Source: an uncultured Clostridia bacterium (GTDB lineage: Bacteria; Bacillota; Clostridia; Oscillospirales; Ruminococcaceae). Taken from it: a stretch of 59,200 bases of DNA. Below are positions 44,101 to 51,300 of the stretch, piece after piece (the first letter of the stretch is position 1; the number at the start of each line of letters is the position of its first letter). The position numbers and the translations under genes are program-made. Below the pieces are notes generated by a model. The model made no database searches and was not told the DNA's origin. It saw only the letters and a program-made list of their open reading frames with translations. The stretch spans positions 1 through 59,200 of the forward strand of contig CANSRB010000002.1 of NCBI GenBank assembly GCA_947649285.1, written 5' to 3'.

Positions 44101-45060
44101 ATGGCTTATCGAAAAATTGTAGGCTCCTACCGGAGCAGCGACGAAAAACATACTCTCCGCTATGTTGTTTACGAACCGGCGGATAGCCCGATCCGGGCCG
44201 TTTTGCAGATTTCGCACGGGATGTGCGAATATATCGACCGTTATGAGGACTTCGCCGGCTTCCTCTGCCGGCAGGGGATCCTGGTCTGCGGGAACGACCA
44301 TCTCGGCCATGGGGAAATGGCCCAGCGCTCCAATACCCTGGGATACTTCGGGGAAAAGAACGGGCACAACCTGCTTCCGGCCGATGTCCGGAAGCTGACG
44401 CTCCTCATCAAGCGGCAGTACGGGGATCTGCCCTATTTCCTGCTGGGGCACAGCATGGGTTCCTTTATCGCGCGGCGTTACCTGGCTAAATACGGCAGCC
44501 AAGGCCTGCTGGACGGGGCTGTCATCATGGGGACCAGCGGCAGCAACCCCCTTTCCAAAACAGCAATCAAACTGGCGGAATGGACCATCCGGCGGCGGGG
44601 AAGCCGTTACCTGAGCAGCTTCCTCCGCAGCCAGAGCACCGGGATGTATTCCCGCCGCTTCAAGGACGGCGGCTCCCCCAACGCCTGGCTCAGCCGGGAC
44701 CCGGAAGTCGTGCGTAAATATGACCGCGACCCGCTCTGTACCTTCCAGTTTTCAGCGGCAGCCTACCGCGACCTGTTCACCCTGCTGGATTCCGTCAGCG
44801 GGATGAAATGGGCGGAGCGTGTCCCCAAGGAGCTGCCCATCCTGATTACCAGCGGCGGCGACGACCCGGTCGGGAATTTCTCCAAGGGCGTCCGGGAGGT
44901 TTATGAAAATCTGAAAAAGGCCGGTGTAAAAGAGGTTTCCATCCAGCTTTATGAGAAGGGCCGGCATGAAATCCTGAATGAAACCAACCGCACCGAGGTT
45001 TATGAAGATGTCCTCCGCTTTCTGGAATCCCACTTGGAGGAGAAAGGCTCCGGGCGCTGA
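44101..45060 (+). CDS. Alpha/beta hydrolase, lysophospholipase/monoacylglycerol lipase-like
   Basis: A 319-residue serine hydrolase. The nucleophile elbow GHSMG (near 119-123) gives the catalytic serine. The oxyanion region QISHGMCEYIDRYEDFA and a late GRHEILNE provide the catalytic histidine; the aspartate is in TSGGDDPVG. This matches PldB/YtpA-type lipases acting on lysophospholipid or monoglyceride. No signal peptide. It overlaps the next gene by one base. Confidence 0.9.
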   Translation: MAYRKIVGSYRSSDEKHTLRYVVYEPADSPIRAVLQISHGMCEYIDRYEDFAGFLCRQGILVCGNDHLGHGEMAQRSNTLGYFGEKNGHNLLPADVRKLTLLIKRQYGDLPYFLLGHSMGSFIARRYLAKYGSQGLLDGAVIMGTSGSNPLSKTAIKLAEWTIRRRGSRYLSSFLRSQSTGMYSRRFKDGGSPNAWLSRDPEVVRKYDRDPLCTFQFSAAAYRDLFTLLDSVSGMKWAERVPKELPILITSGGDDPVGNFSKGVREVYENLKKAGVKEVSIQLYEKGRHEILNETNRTEVYEDVLRFLESHLEEKGSGR

Positions 45061-45341
45061 TGAAACCCAAAGAGAAATGGCTCCGCCGGAGGAACACTGC
45101 CTGTGCATTCCTGGCGGGGTTCCTGCTGATCCCATCCCTGCTCTCCGGTGTGTTTCTCCTGCAATGGAGAGAGCAGGAAACCGCGGGACTTCCCTGGTGG
45201 TTCGGCCCCGCCCTGCTGTTCGGCTTTTTCGCCCTGCCTATCCTGGCGGCCGGCGGGACCGCGCTGACTTCCCACCTCCGGATAAAAAGGCAGGGCCCTG
45301 ACGCTGTATCAGGAGACCATCAAACTAATACGATTTCTTGA
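45060..45341 (+). CDS. Small two-helix membrane protein
   Basis: A 93-residue protein of unknown function. The start overlaps the lipase stop (TGATG). Two hydrophobic helices lie at about 13-34 and 46-66, with basic ends. The last residues (about 88-93) and the stop codon lie inside multi-hairpin repeat copy B, so the insertion has probably replaced the original C-terminus. Confidence 0.7.
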   Translation: MKPKEKWLRRRNTACAFLAGFLLIPSLLSGVFLLQWREQETAGLPWWFGPALLFGFFALPILAAGGTALTSHLRIKRQGPDAVSGDHQTNTIS

Positions 45342-45475
45342 TAAAAAGATTAAAATCTTTTTATCGCGGCGTATCACGGAAAGTACTGACAACGTTCTTG
45401 GCGGCTGCGCCGCCGGACCGCGTTCTGCGGCCCAATAAAACGACTGCATCGTTTTTATTGGGAATTAGTATAAAA
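45327..45475. repeat. Multi-hairpin MITE-like repeat, copy B
   Basis: Reverse-complement match to the repeat at 2128-2290, with the same hairpins in the opposite order and about 26 bases fewer in one internal segment. It lies between the small membrane protein and a GNAT gene. Both copies end near a TATAAT- or TATAAA-like box (GTATAAT at 2122-2128 on the opposite strand; TATAAA here at 45469-45474) pointing outward toward the neighbouring gene. Confidence 0.75.
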
Positions 45476-45489
45476 GCAGGTGAATCATA

Positions 45490-46257
45490 ATGACCAATCA
45501 GGAAATCCTGCGGATTGCCATGGCGCAGTCCGCCTTTGATATCAACTGTGATCCGGAGGATTTTGCCGCCTCCACAAACCGGGTGGTTCTCTCCCGGATC
45601 GGCCCTCTTGCCCGAAGCTATTACAAAGAACCAATCGCCTGCAACCTGGTATCCTATGGGAACAATATTGTTGCATCCGTCAAAGAGGAATACCGTGGGA
45701 TCGTCGAAGAATATATCGGGAAATTTGAGTTTTTCCACTGCTTCGAAACCCCGAACCTGCATTGGCTGGACAGCCGGATGAATGAAAAGGGACAGAAGGT
45801 CTGCTTTATGGCTGAGTATTTCCTGCCCGATATGGAAAAAATGAGACGGCTGCCCTGTAATTACCGGCTGGAGCTGTTGGAACCGACGGATTTCGCCGAT
45901 CTCTACCAGCCGGAATGGAGCAATGCGCTCTGCCAAGAACGGAAAAAACTGGACATTCTAGCGGTGGGGGCTTACGATGGGGATCGGCTGGTCGGGCTGG
46001 CCGGATGCTCTGCGGATTGTGCCGGGATGTGGCAGATCGGGGTCGATGTATTGCCGGATTACCGCAGGCGGGGGATCGCTTCCGCGCTGACCAGCCGTCT
46101 GGCTGTCGAAACGCTGGAACGGGGGAAAGTCCCGTTCTACTGCTGCGCCTGGTCGAATATCCGGTCGGCCCGGAACGCCGTGAAAAGCGGATTCCTTCCG
46201 GCTTGGGTCGAAATGACGGTGAAACCGAAGGAATTGGTGGAGAAGATGAACCGGTAA
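45490..46257 (+). CDS. GNAT family N-acetyltransferase
   Basis: A 255-residue protein. The C-terminal GNAT core has IGVDVLPDYRRRGIASALTS (about 180-199), with the R-x-x-G-I-A acetyl-CoA loop, and CCAWSNIRSARNAVKSGF as the last strand-helix. The N-terminal 120 residues form an extra domain I cannot name. Substrate unknown. AGGTGA precedes the ATG, which is 14 bases beyond the repeat, so its promoter may be supplied or altered by that element. Confidence 0.88.
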   Translation: MTNQEILRIAMAQSAFDINCDPEDFAASTNRVVLSRIGPLARSYYKEPIACNLVSYGNNIVASVKEEYRGIVEEYIGKFEFFHCFETPNLHWLDSRMNEKGQKVCFMAEYFLPDMEKMRRLPCNYRLELLEPTDFADLYQPEWSNALCQERKKLDILAVGAYDGDRLVGLAGCSADCAGMWQIGVDVLPDYRRRGIASALTSRLAVETLERGKVPFYCCAWSNIRSARNAVKSGFLPAWVEMTVKPKELVEKMNR

Positions 46258-46334
46258 ACCCCTCTTAACAAAAGCATTGTTGGAATAGGACTTCCGCCCT
46301 ACCAAGCTGGCGAACCACAGCCAAAGGAGGAGCC

Positions 46335-47306
46335 ATGGGCAAGCGAAAAAAGTACATAGGAAGCTGTCAGGTTTCCAAAATAAAAACGTATACTCTAAAT
46401 GGATATCCTCAAAAAGTCTTATTGGAAGGGAAAAACAGCAGCTCTCCGATCATCATTTATCTTCACGGGGGCCCCGGCTCGCCCGTTCCCTTTTGTGCGG
46501 GAAGCCGAGGGATGTTCCCGGAGATCACGGATCCGTTTATTCTGGTTTATTGGGATCAGCTTGGCTGCGGCATGAACGATTATCCCATTGACGATACTTT
46601 TTCTGTTGACAGCTATACCCAAATGACGGTAGACTTAGTCAAAGCTGTCCGGAACGATTTTCCCGAGAATCCAATCAATCTGTTCGGTGTTTCCTGGGGT
46701 TCGGTTCTGGCAGCGAACGCCGCCGTCCGAGTTCCCGAACTAATCAACCGTATTCTGGTTTACGGCCAGGTGACAACGAATCTGTTTTTTAACCAGGAGG
46801 TATTCGATACACTGGAAAACGCCGCACTGAGCAGGAAAGAAAAAGAAGATCTGGCGTATTTAAAGACGGTCGATTCCATCGGGCAAAAGGATATCATGGC
46901 TATGGCGGCACTAATCCGCCATCACACCGAAGGTTATCAGGCGAAAAACGGCGGCAGAACGCCAATGGAAAAAGTCATTTGGGGACTGCTCACCAGCCCT
47001 GATTACTCGATAAAAGATTTCAAGGCTGTAGCTGTCAACGGAACACGAAAGAATCAGTCGCTGTTTCAGGAACTGATTCTTTTGAACTTGAGAAGCAGTC
47101 TGAAAAGCGTTACCGTTCCGTATTTGATCCTGCAGGGCGATACCGATATCGTCACATCAACGAAAGGCGTGGAAGCCTTTGTAAAGGAATCCGGAAATGA
47201 AAATCTTCATTTTGCCGTCGTGAAAAACAGTGGGCATATTCCGGGCAGAGACGGCATGGCCTATGTGATTGAAAAAGGGTTTGCATTTCTTCGCCCGGCT
47301 CCATAA
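46335..47306 (+). CDS. Alpha/beta hydrolase, S33 (proline iminopeptidase-like)
   Basis: A 323-residue hydrolase. HGGPGSP (about 45-51) is the oxyanion motif of proline iminopeptidases and relatives, and GVSWGS (about 120-125) holds the nucleophile serine. LQGDTDIVTS and NSGHIPG supply the late aspartate and histidine. It likely cleaves small peptides, esters or an amidated compound. No signal peptide. AAAGGAGG lies before the ATG. Confidence 0.87.
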   Translation: MGKRKKYIGSCQVSKIKTYTLNGYPQKVLLEGKNSSSPIIIYLHGGPGSPVPFCAGSRGMFPEITDPFILVYWDQLGCGMNDYPIDDTFSVDSYTQMTVDLVKAVRNDFPENPINLFGVSWGSVLAANAAVRVPELINRILVYGQVTTNLFFNQEVFDTLENAALSRKEKEDLAYLKTVDSIGQKDIMAMAALIRHHTEGYQAKNGGRTPMEKVIWGLLTSPDYSIKDFKAVAVNGTRKNQSLFQELILLNLRSSLKSVTVPYLILQGDTDIVTSTKGVEAFVKESGNENLHFAVVKNSGHIPGRDGMAYVIEKGFAFLRPAP

Positions 47307-47449
47307 CTTCCAGGTTATCGGGCGGCTGCTTGATTGGAAGCCTCCGGCATTAGGACGGGATGTCTCGGCAGCTCGGGGGACGGCTCCTCTTGAAAGCTTG
47401 ATCCCCTCATAAAATGCGCGAGAGGACATTTTCAGAAACCGGCACCCTC

Positions 47450-47478
47450 TTGACAAACCGTTTCAAATCCGCTACAAT
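47450..47478 (+). promoter_or_regulatory. rnpB: Sigma-A promoter of RNase P RNA
   Basis: TTGACA (47450-47455) and TACAAT (47473-47478) have a 17-base spacer, and the RNA begins about eight bases after the -10 element. Confidence 0.85.
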
Positions 47479-47485
47479 ACTTCCT

Positions 47486-47820
47486 GCGAGCAAACCGTAT
47501 CGTAGCGCAGAGGGGGTTCCCCTTTGTGAGGAAAGTCCGAGCATCACAGGACAGGATAGCTGCTAACCGCAGCCGGAGGCGACTCCAGGGCCAGTGCAAC
47601 AGAGAGATACCGCCCGTTTACGGGTAAGGATGGAAAGGCGAGGTAAGAGCTCACCAGCGTATGCGGGAGCATACGGCTATGTAAACCCTATCCGATGCAA
47701 CACCGACCAGGATGTTATCGTTGGTCCGACGGTCCTGACAGGTGGCAGGGAGCAGATAGGCGACTGTTTGCCAAGATAGATTACGATACACGACAGAACT
47801 CGGCTTACAGGTTTGGTCGC
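47486..47820 (+). ncRNA. rnpB: RNase P RNA, class A
   Basis: Catalytic RNA that removes 5' leaders from tRNA precursors. Conserved elements are present in order: GAGGAAAGTCCGAGCAT (P3/CR-I region), AGGGCCAGTGCAACAGAGAG, and ACAGAACTCGGCTTACAG near the 3' end (CR-IV/V). The ends pair: GCGAGCAAACC at the start with GGTTTGGTCGC at the finish, fixing both boundaries. The pattern fits the ancestral class A, not the Bacillus class B. Confidence 0.93.
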
Positions 47821-47831
47821 TAACTTTTCTT

Positions 47832-47866
47832 AAAAAACCAAATTTCGGCTTGACATTTGGTTTTTT
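47832..47866 (+). terminator. RNase P RNA terminator
   Basis: AAAAAACCAAAT pairs with ATTTGGTTTTTT. The loop and 3' arm also contain the tRNA promoter's -35 element. Confidence 0.88.
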
Positions 47867-47878
47867 GCATGATATAAT
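47850..47878 (+). promoter_or_regulatory. tRNA-Arg promoter embedded in the upstream terminator
   Basis: Perfect TTGACA (47850-47855) and TATAAT (47873-47878) with 17 bases between. The -35 box and most of the spacer are the loop and 3' arm of the RNase P terminator. Confidence 0.85.
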
Positions 47879-47909
47879 AATCAAGCACATGGGAAATCTT
47901 CCTGTGTAT

Positions 47910-47986
47910 GCGCCCGTAGCTCAGCTGGATAGAGTGTTTGACTACGAATCAAAAGGTCGTGGGTTCGAATCCCGCCGGGCGTACCA
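47910..47986 (+). tRNA. tRNA-Arg (anticodon ACG)
   Basis: A 77-base cloverleaf: acceptor GCGCCCG paired with CGGGCGT, D arm GCTCAGCTGGATAGAGT, anticodon arm TTTGA-CTACGAA-TCAAA giving anticodon ACG, and T arm GTGGGTTCGAATCCCGC. The 3' CCA is encoded. The first anticodon base would be edited to inosine to read CGU, CGC and CGA. Confidence 0.96.
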
Positions 47987-47988
47987 CG

Positions 47989-48030
47989 AAGCTGGGTCTG
48001 AATGCAGTCGTATTCAGACCCAGCTTTTAT
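47989..48030 (+). terminator. Terminator of tRNA-Arg
   Basis: AAGCTGGGTCTGAAT pairs perfectly with ATTCAGACCCAGCTT and is followed by a T-rich run, three bases after the CCA end. Confidence 0.88.
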
Positions 48031-48326
48031 TTTGAGTACAGCAAATAAGCATCGCAAGGTGAAAAATCTCATCCGGAATAAAAAGCTGCACCTTTTCCGC
48101 CTTTGTGATTGCCTCAGTCCAGGTCGCGGTCGACGAAGTAAAGAAGGAAGAAGACTGACCGTTCTATTTTTACAGCTTTTTCTAATCGTAAACGCCCCCT
48201 TGAATAAAGGAACGCTTCCTATTGCAGAAACCTTATAAATTCCGAACACTTGCTCCTAAAGCTGCCCCAAGGCTCGCCTTAGGACATTTTATTTTCCCTG
48301 AAATGCACAATTTCTGTCATAATAGC

Positions 48327-48355
48327 TTGTACTTTCTTGTTTTGTTTGATATAAT
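48327..48355 (+). promoter_or_regulatory. Promoter of the chemotaxis receptor gene
   Basis: TTGTAC (48327-48332) and TATAAT (48350-48355) with a 17-base spacer, about 127 bases before the start codon. The remaining bases from 48031 hold nothing I can assign. Confidence 0.65.
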
Positions 48356-48481
48356 AAGGATAATTTCAATCTGTATGAAACAAATCTGCGTCTTGTTTGA
48401 ATGCAGGCAGCGCTTGCCTCACTGCTTTTTCGAATAGGGACGAACAGAAACCAAAAGAAACCGGTGAGGAGAGTGAGCACT

Positions 48482-50500
48482 ATGAAAAACGGGAAAGAAA
48501 GGATCTCAGCGACATCTGCCGCACGCAAAAGCTGGGGAATCACAGGAAAACTGGTGGTTGCGATCATTGGCAGCGTTATCCTTGCACTGGCAGTCCTGCT
48601 GGCGATTGTCTACATTCAAATGTCCCATGCGCTGCTGGAAAAAAGCGAAAACCTGATCCAGGCTACGACGGAGGAAGCCATTCAGGAGACCCGCGCCTGG
48701 ATGAATAAAACCATGACCTCGCTGGAATTGCAGCGGGACACCATCCAGTATGAGGATATGGACGCCTCCGACCTGAAAGCCTATATCAAGCATACGGTAG
48801 ACCCGGACAGTGCTTACCCTGCCGGGCTGTATGTCGCCACCACCGATGGAGAGCTGTATCACGCTTCTTTCGTGCCTGGTGCGGATTACGATCCTTTATT
48901 AAAAGCCTGGTATCGGGAGGGCCTGCAATCGGAGGATTTCACCCTAGGCAACGTTTATCTGGATGAAAACTCCCAGTCTTATGTCGTCGCTGTTTCCGGC
49001 GTGCTGAAGTCCCGCAGCGGAGCTGTGCGCGGCGTTGCCGCAGCAGACCTCTATCTGGACTCCATCTCCAAAATTGTCAGCGGAATCCAACTGGAGGAAA
49101 CCGGCGGCATTTTCCTGGTAGACACCCTTACGGATACGATTATTGGGCATCAGGACCCCGCCATGACCGGGAAAAACCTGAACCATATCGGCTCCGAAAT
49201 GTATGACTACGCTGCCGAGCAAATCCGTGGGGGAAAAATAGGGCTGTCGGTTTACGACAATACCTATATTCAGGTTGCGGACGTTCCAGGAAGCAACTGG
49301 AAAGCGGTAGCCTATGTGTCCCGTTCAGAAGTCTTACAGGAGCTCTATGAGCTGGCGACCGCGATCCTGGTATTGGCGGTACTGGCTGTCGCGGCGATGC
49401 TGTTTCTGATTATCATTCAGGTTCGGCGCGTCATCGGCCGGCCTGTAATTGAGCTGAGCCGCGTGGCGACGCAGATCGCAGAAGGGGAACTGAATCAGGA
49501 AATCCATTATCAGTCCAACGACGAGCTAGGTGTGCTGGCGAATAATTTTAATCAGGTCACGGTCCGGCTTCGGGACTATGTCCGATACATTGACGAAATT
49601 TCCCGGACGCTCTACGAAATCGCAGAGGGGAACCTGGCCTTTTCGCTGGAAAATGACTACACCGGGGAATTCGCCAAAATCAAACGCTCTCTGGATGAAA
49701 TCTCCAGTGCGCTGAACGGCACCATGGGGCAGCTGCGCTCTGCCTCAAGGGATGTGGCCGCAGGGGCGGAGCTGGTTTCCAGCGGCGCTATTACCCTTTC
49801 CCAGGGATCTACAGAACAGTCCGCTGAGGTGGACACTTTGGCCAGCCACATTGATTCGGTATCCGACAGCATCCACAAGGTTGCCCAAGGCGCCCGGGAG
49901 GCAGACCGCATTGCGCATTCTGTGAAGGAAGGCCTTCTCGAGAGCAACGACAAGATGAAGAACCTCACCGAGGTCATCCAGAAAATCAGCGACAATTCCG
50001 CCGAAATCAACAAAATCGTCAAGACGATTGAGGATATCGCTTTCCAGACCAATATTTTGGCGCTGAATGCCGCTGTAGAGGCCTCCCGGGCTGGTGAAGC
50101 CGGAAAAGGCTTTGCGGTAGTTGCAGACGAAGTCCGGCGTCTGGCCGGAAAATCCTCCGAAGCGGCCCAAGAAACAACGATCCTTTTGGGGCAGACGGTA
50201 AAATCCATGAACGAAGGGGTTCATGCCGCTCAAAATACATCAGACGCCATCCTGACGGTTGTCACCCAGGCCGACAACATGAGCAATCTGGTCGGCGGCA
50301 TTGCAGAATATACCAAGCAGCAGGCCGCCAATACAGAGGAAATTACGCACGGGGTTGAGCAAATTGCCAGCGTTGTGCAGAGCAACGCCTCCACAGCGGA
50401 GGCCAGCGCTGCCGCCAGTGAAGAGCTGTCCAGCCAGGCAACGATGCTTCGGGAGATGGTCGCCAAGTTCAAGCTGAAGGAAACCGCGAACATCTCCTGA
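48482..50500 (+). CDS. Methyl-accepting chemotaxis protein
   Basis: A 672-residue receptor. It has a first membrane helix (about 21-45), an extracellular Cache-type sensor domain (about 50-275, with [13 protein letters not shown] and [15 protein letters not shown] typical of dCache), and a second helix (about 290-315). A HAMP domain, a coiled signalling region and the conserved tip [20 protein letters not shown] follow. It reports a bound small ligand to CheW/CheA. Implies a motile cell. The ATG at 48482 has GAGGAG ten bases upstream. No che or fla genes are adjacent, so it is an orphan receptor; ligand unknown. Confidence 0.95.
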   Translation: MKNGKERISATSAARKSWGITGKLVVAIIGSVILALAVLLAIVYIQMSHALLEKSENLIQATTEEAIQETRAWMNKTMTSLELQRDTIQYEDMDASDLKAYIKHTVDPDSAYPAGLYVATTDGELYHASFVPGADYDPLLKAWYREGLQSEDFTLGNVYLDENSQSYVVAVSGVLKSRSGAVRGVAAADLYLDSISKIVSGIQLEETGGIFLVDTLTDTIIGHQDPAMTGKNLNHIGSEMYDYAAEQIRGGKIGLSVYDNTYIQVADVPGSNWKAVAYVSRSEVLQELYELATAILVLAVLAVAAMLFLIIIQVRRVIGRPVIELSRVATQIAEGELNQEIHYQSNDELGVLANNFNQVTVRLRDYVRYIDEISRTLYEIAEGNLAFSLENDYTGEFAKIKRSLDEISSALNGTMGQLRSASRDVAAGAELVSSGAITLSQGSTEQSAEVDTLASHIDSVSDSIHKVAQGAREADRIAHSVKEGLLESNDKMKNLTEVIQKISDNSAEINKIVKTIEDIAFQTNILALNAAVEASRAGEAGKGFAVVADEVRRLAGKSSEAAQETTILLGQTVKSMNEGVHAAQNTSDAILTVVTQADNMSNLVGGIAEYTKQQAANTEEITHGVEQIASVVQSNASTAEASAAASEELSSQATMLREMVAKFKLKETANIS

Positions 50501-50580
50501 TCCGGTTCTTCATTTCCGTTTGGGATGCAATGCCCTTTCCCTTTGAGGCTGCAAACGGCATCGTTTTTTGTCACAGCATA

Positions 50581-50617
50581 TAAACAGCGACGGTTCCAAT
50601 GAACCGCCGCTGTTTGA
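50581..50617 (-). terminator. Hairpin terminator of the small minus-strand gene
   Basis: AAACAGCGACGGTTC pairs with GAACCGCCGCTGTTT with one mismatch. On the minus strand it follows the extended stop of the small membrane gene; the T run is short. Confidence 0.55.
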
Positions 50618-50619
50618 AT

Positions 50620-50737
50620 TCAAAGGAATTTTTGATGCTTTCTATGGAAAAACCAAGCCGCAATCACACAGATGATCATCCCAGTCCCATAGGGGATACA
50701 CAGCAAAAAGGCAGATCCAGCGTTTATATTTTTTCAT
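50620..50737 (-). pseudogene. Small membrane protein gene with apparent frameshift
   Basis: A strong site (AGGAGGG) lies ten bases before an ATG at 50737. The literal frame encodes 31 residues ending at 50642. If one C of the CCCC run at 50690-50693 is removed, the frame becomes a 38-residue protein: a basic start MKKYKRWICLFAVYP, a hydrophobic stretch YGTGMIICVIAAWFF and a basic HRKHQKFL tail ending at 50620. The latter looks like a genuine small one-helix protein. So this is a frameshifted gene, a sequencing slip or a phase-variable run; I cannot decide which. Confidence 0.5.
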
Positions 50738-50762
50738 GGCAAATCCCTCCTGGATTTATTTT

Positions 50763-50834
50763 ATTTTATTTTGAGAGTCAGAATAATCCCCATGATCATC
50801 AACAATACGAGCAAAGTAATAAGTATCCCTGTTC
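50763..50834 (-). pseudogene. Remnant of a hydrophobic peptide gene
   Basis: On the minus strand the frame reads GTGILITLLVLLMIMGIILT and then LKIK before a stop: a membrane-helix peptide immediately upstream of the small frameshifted gene. No start codon with a ribosome site is present, and the upstream end runs into the dispersed repeat at 50837-50905, which may have replaced its beginning. TTG codons inside could start a 17-residue peptide. Confidence 0.35.
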
Positions 50835-50836
50835 CA

Positions 50837-50905
50837 TTCTTTGATCGCTCAAAGAAAAGGAAATGCCTGGCGCGGGGCGATATGAGCCTCGCATTTAAAT
50901 CGCGG
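50837..50905. repeat. Dispersed hairpin repeat, copy 1
   Basis: A TTTGA...TCAAAGAAA hairpin followed by GGCGCGGGGCG, then ATGAGCCTCGCAT and AATCGCGG. The same order occurs at 53468-53539 with most bases identical. It lies just upstream of the thrS promoter. Confidence 0.65.
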
Positions 50906-50941
50906 AACACAGCCTCCTATTGCGCCCTGCGGAGGGGAGGC

Positions 50942-50970
50942 TTGACTTCCCGCCTCCTTCATGCTATGAT
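50942..50970 (+). promoter_or_regulatory. Promoter of the thrS T-box transcript
   Basis: TTGACT (50942-50947) and TATGAT (50965-50970), 17 bases apart, just upstream of the T-box leader. Confidence 0.7.
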
Positions 50971-50976
50971 AGAGCC

Positions 50977-51250
50977 AAACGACGACGAGGAAAGCGGTTT
51001 TCCTTTATCCGGCCCCAAGAGAAGCGCATCCAGGCTGAAAATGCGCCGGCCGGCGGAAACCCTGCTACCGCCCTCTGAGTGCGGGCCAACGCTTTTTCCG
51101 TGAATCCCGCCGGGTATTGACCGCCCGTTACAGCGGTTTCGAGTGTCCTGCCTTCCGGCAGGGAATTTGGGTGGAATCGTGGAGCGAACGCTTCATCCCT
51201 GTTTCTTCTTGGTTTTTGACCTGAGGGACCGGGATGAGGCGTTTTTTGAT
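50977..51250 (+). promoter_or_regulatory. T-box riboswitch of thrS
   Basis: The T-box core AATTTGGGTGGAATCGTGG lies at 51164-51182. It overlaps the 5' side of a terminator whose arms are AACGCTTCATCCC (51187-51199) and GGGATGAGGCGTT (51231-51243) with a run of T. Uncharged tRNA-Thr pairing to the T-box should favour the antiterminator and switch thrS on. A stem I with GA-rich internal bases lies upstream (about 50985-51090). Thr codons (ACC) near 51058 and 51064 could be the specifier, but I cannot fix it. Confidence 0.85.
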
Positions 51251-51300
51251 CCATCAAAATAGAGAAATGTTTGTTTAAACCATTCAAAAGGAGGAGCATG

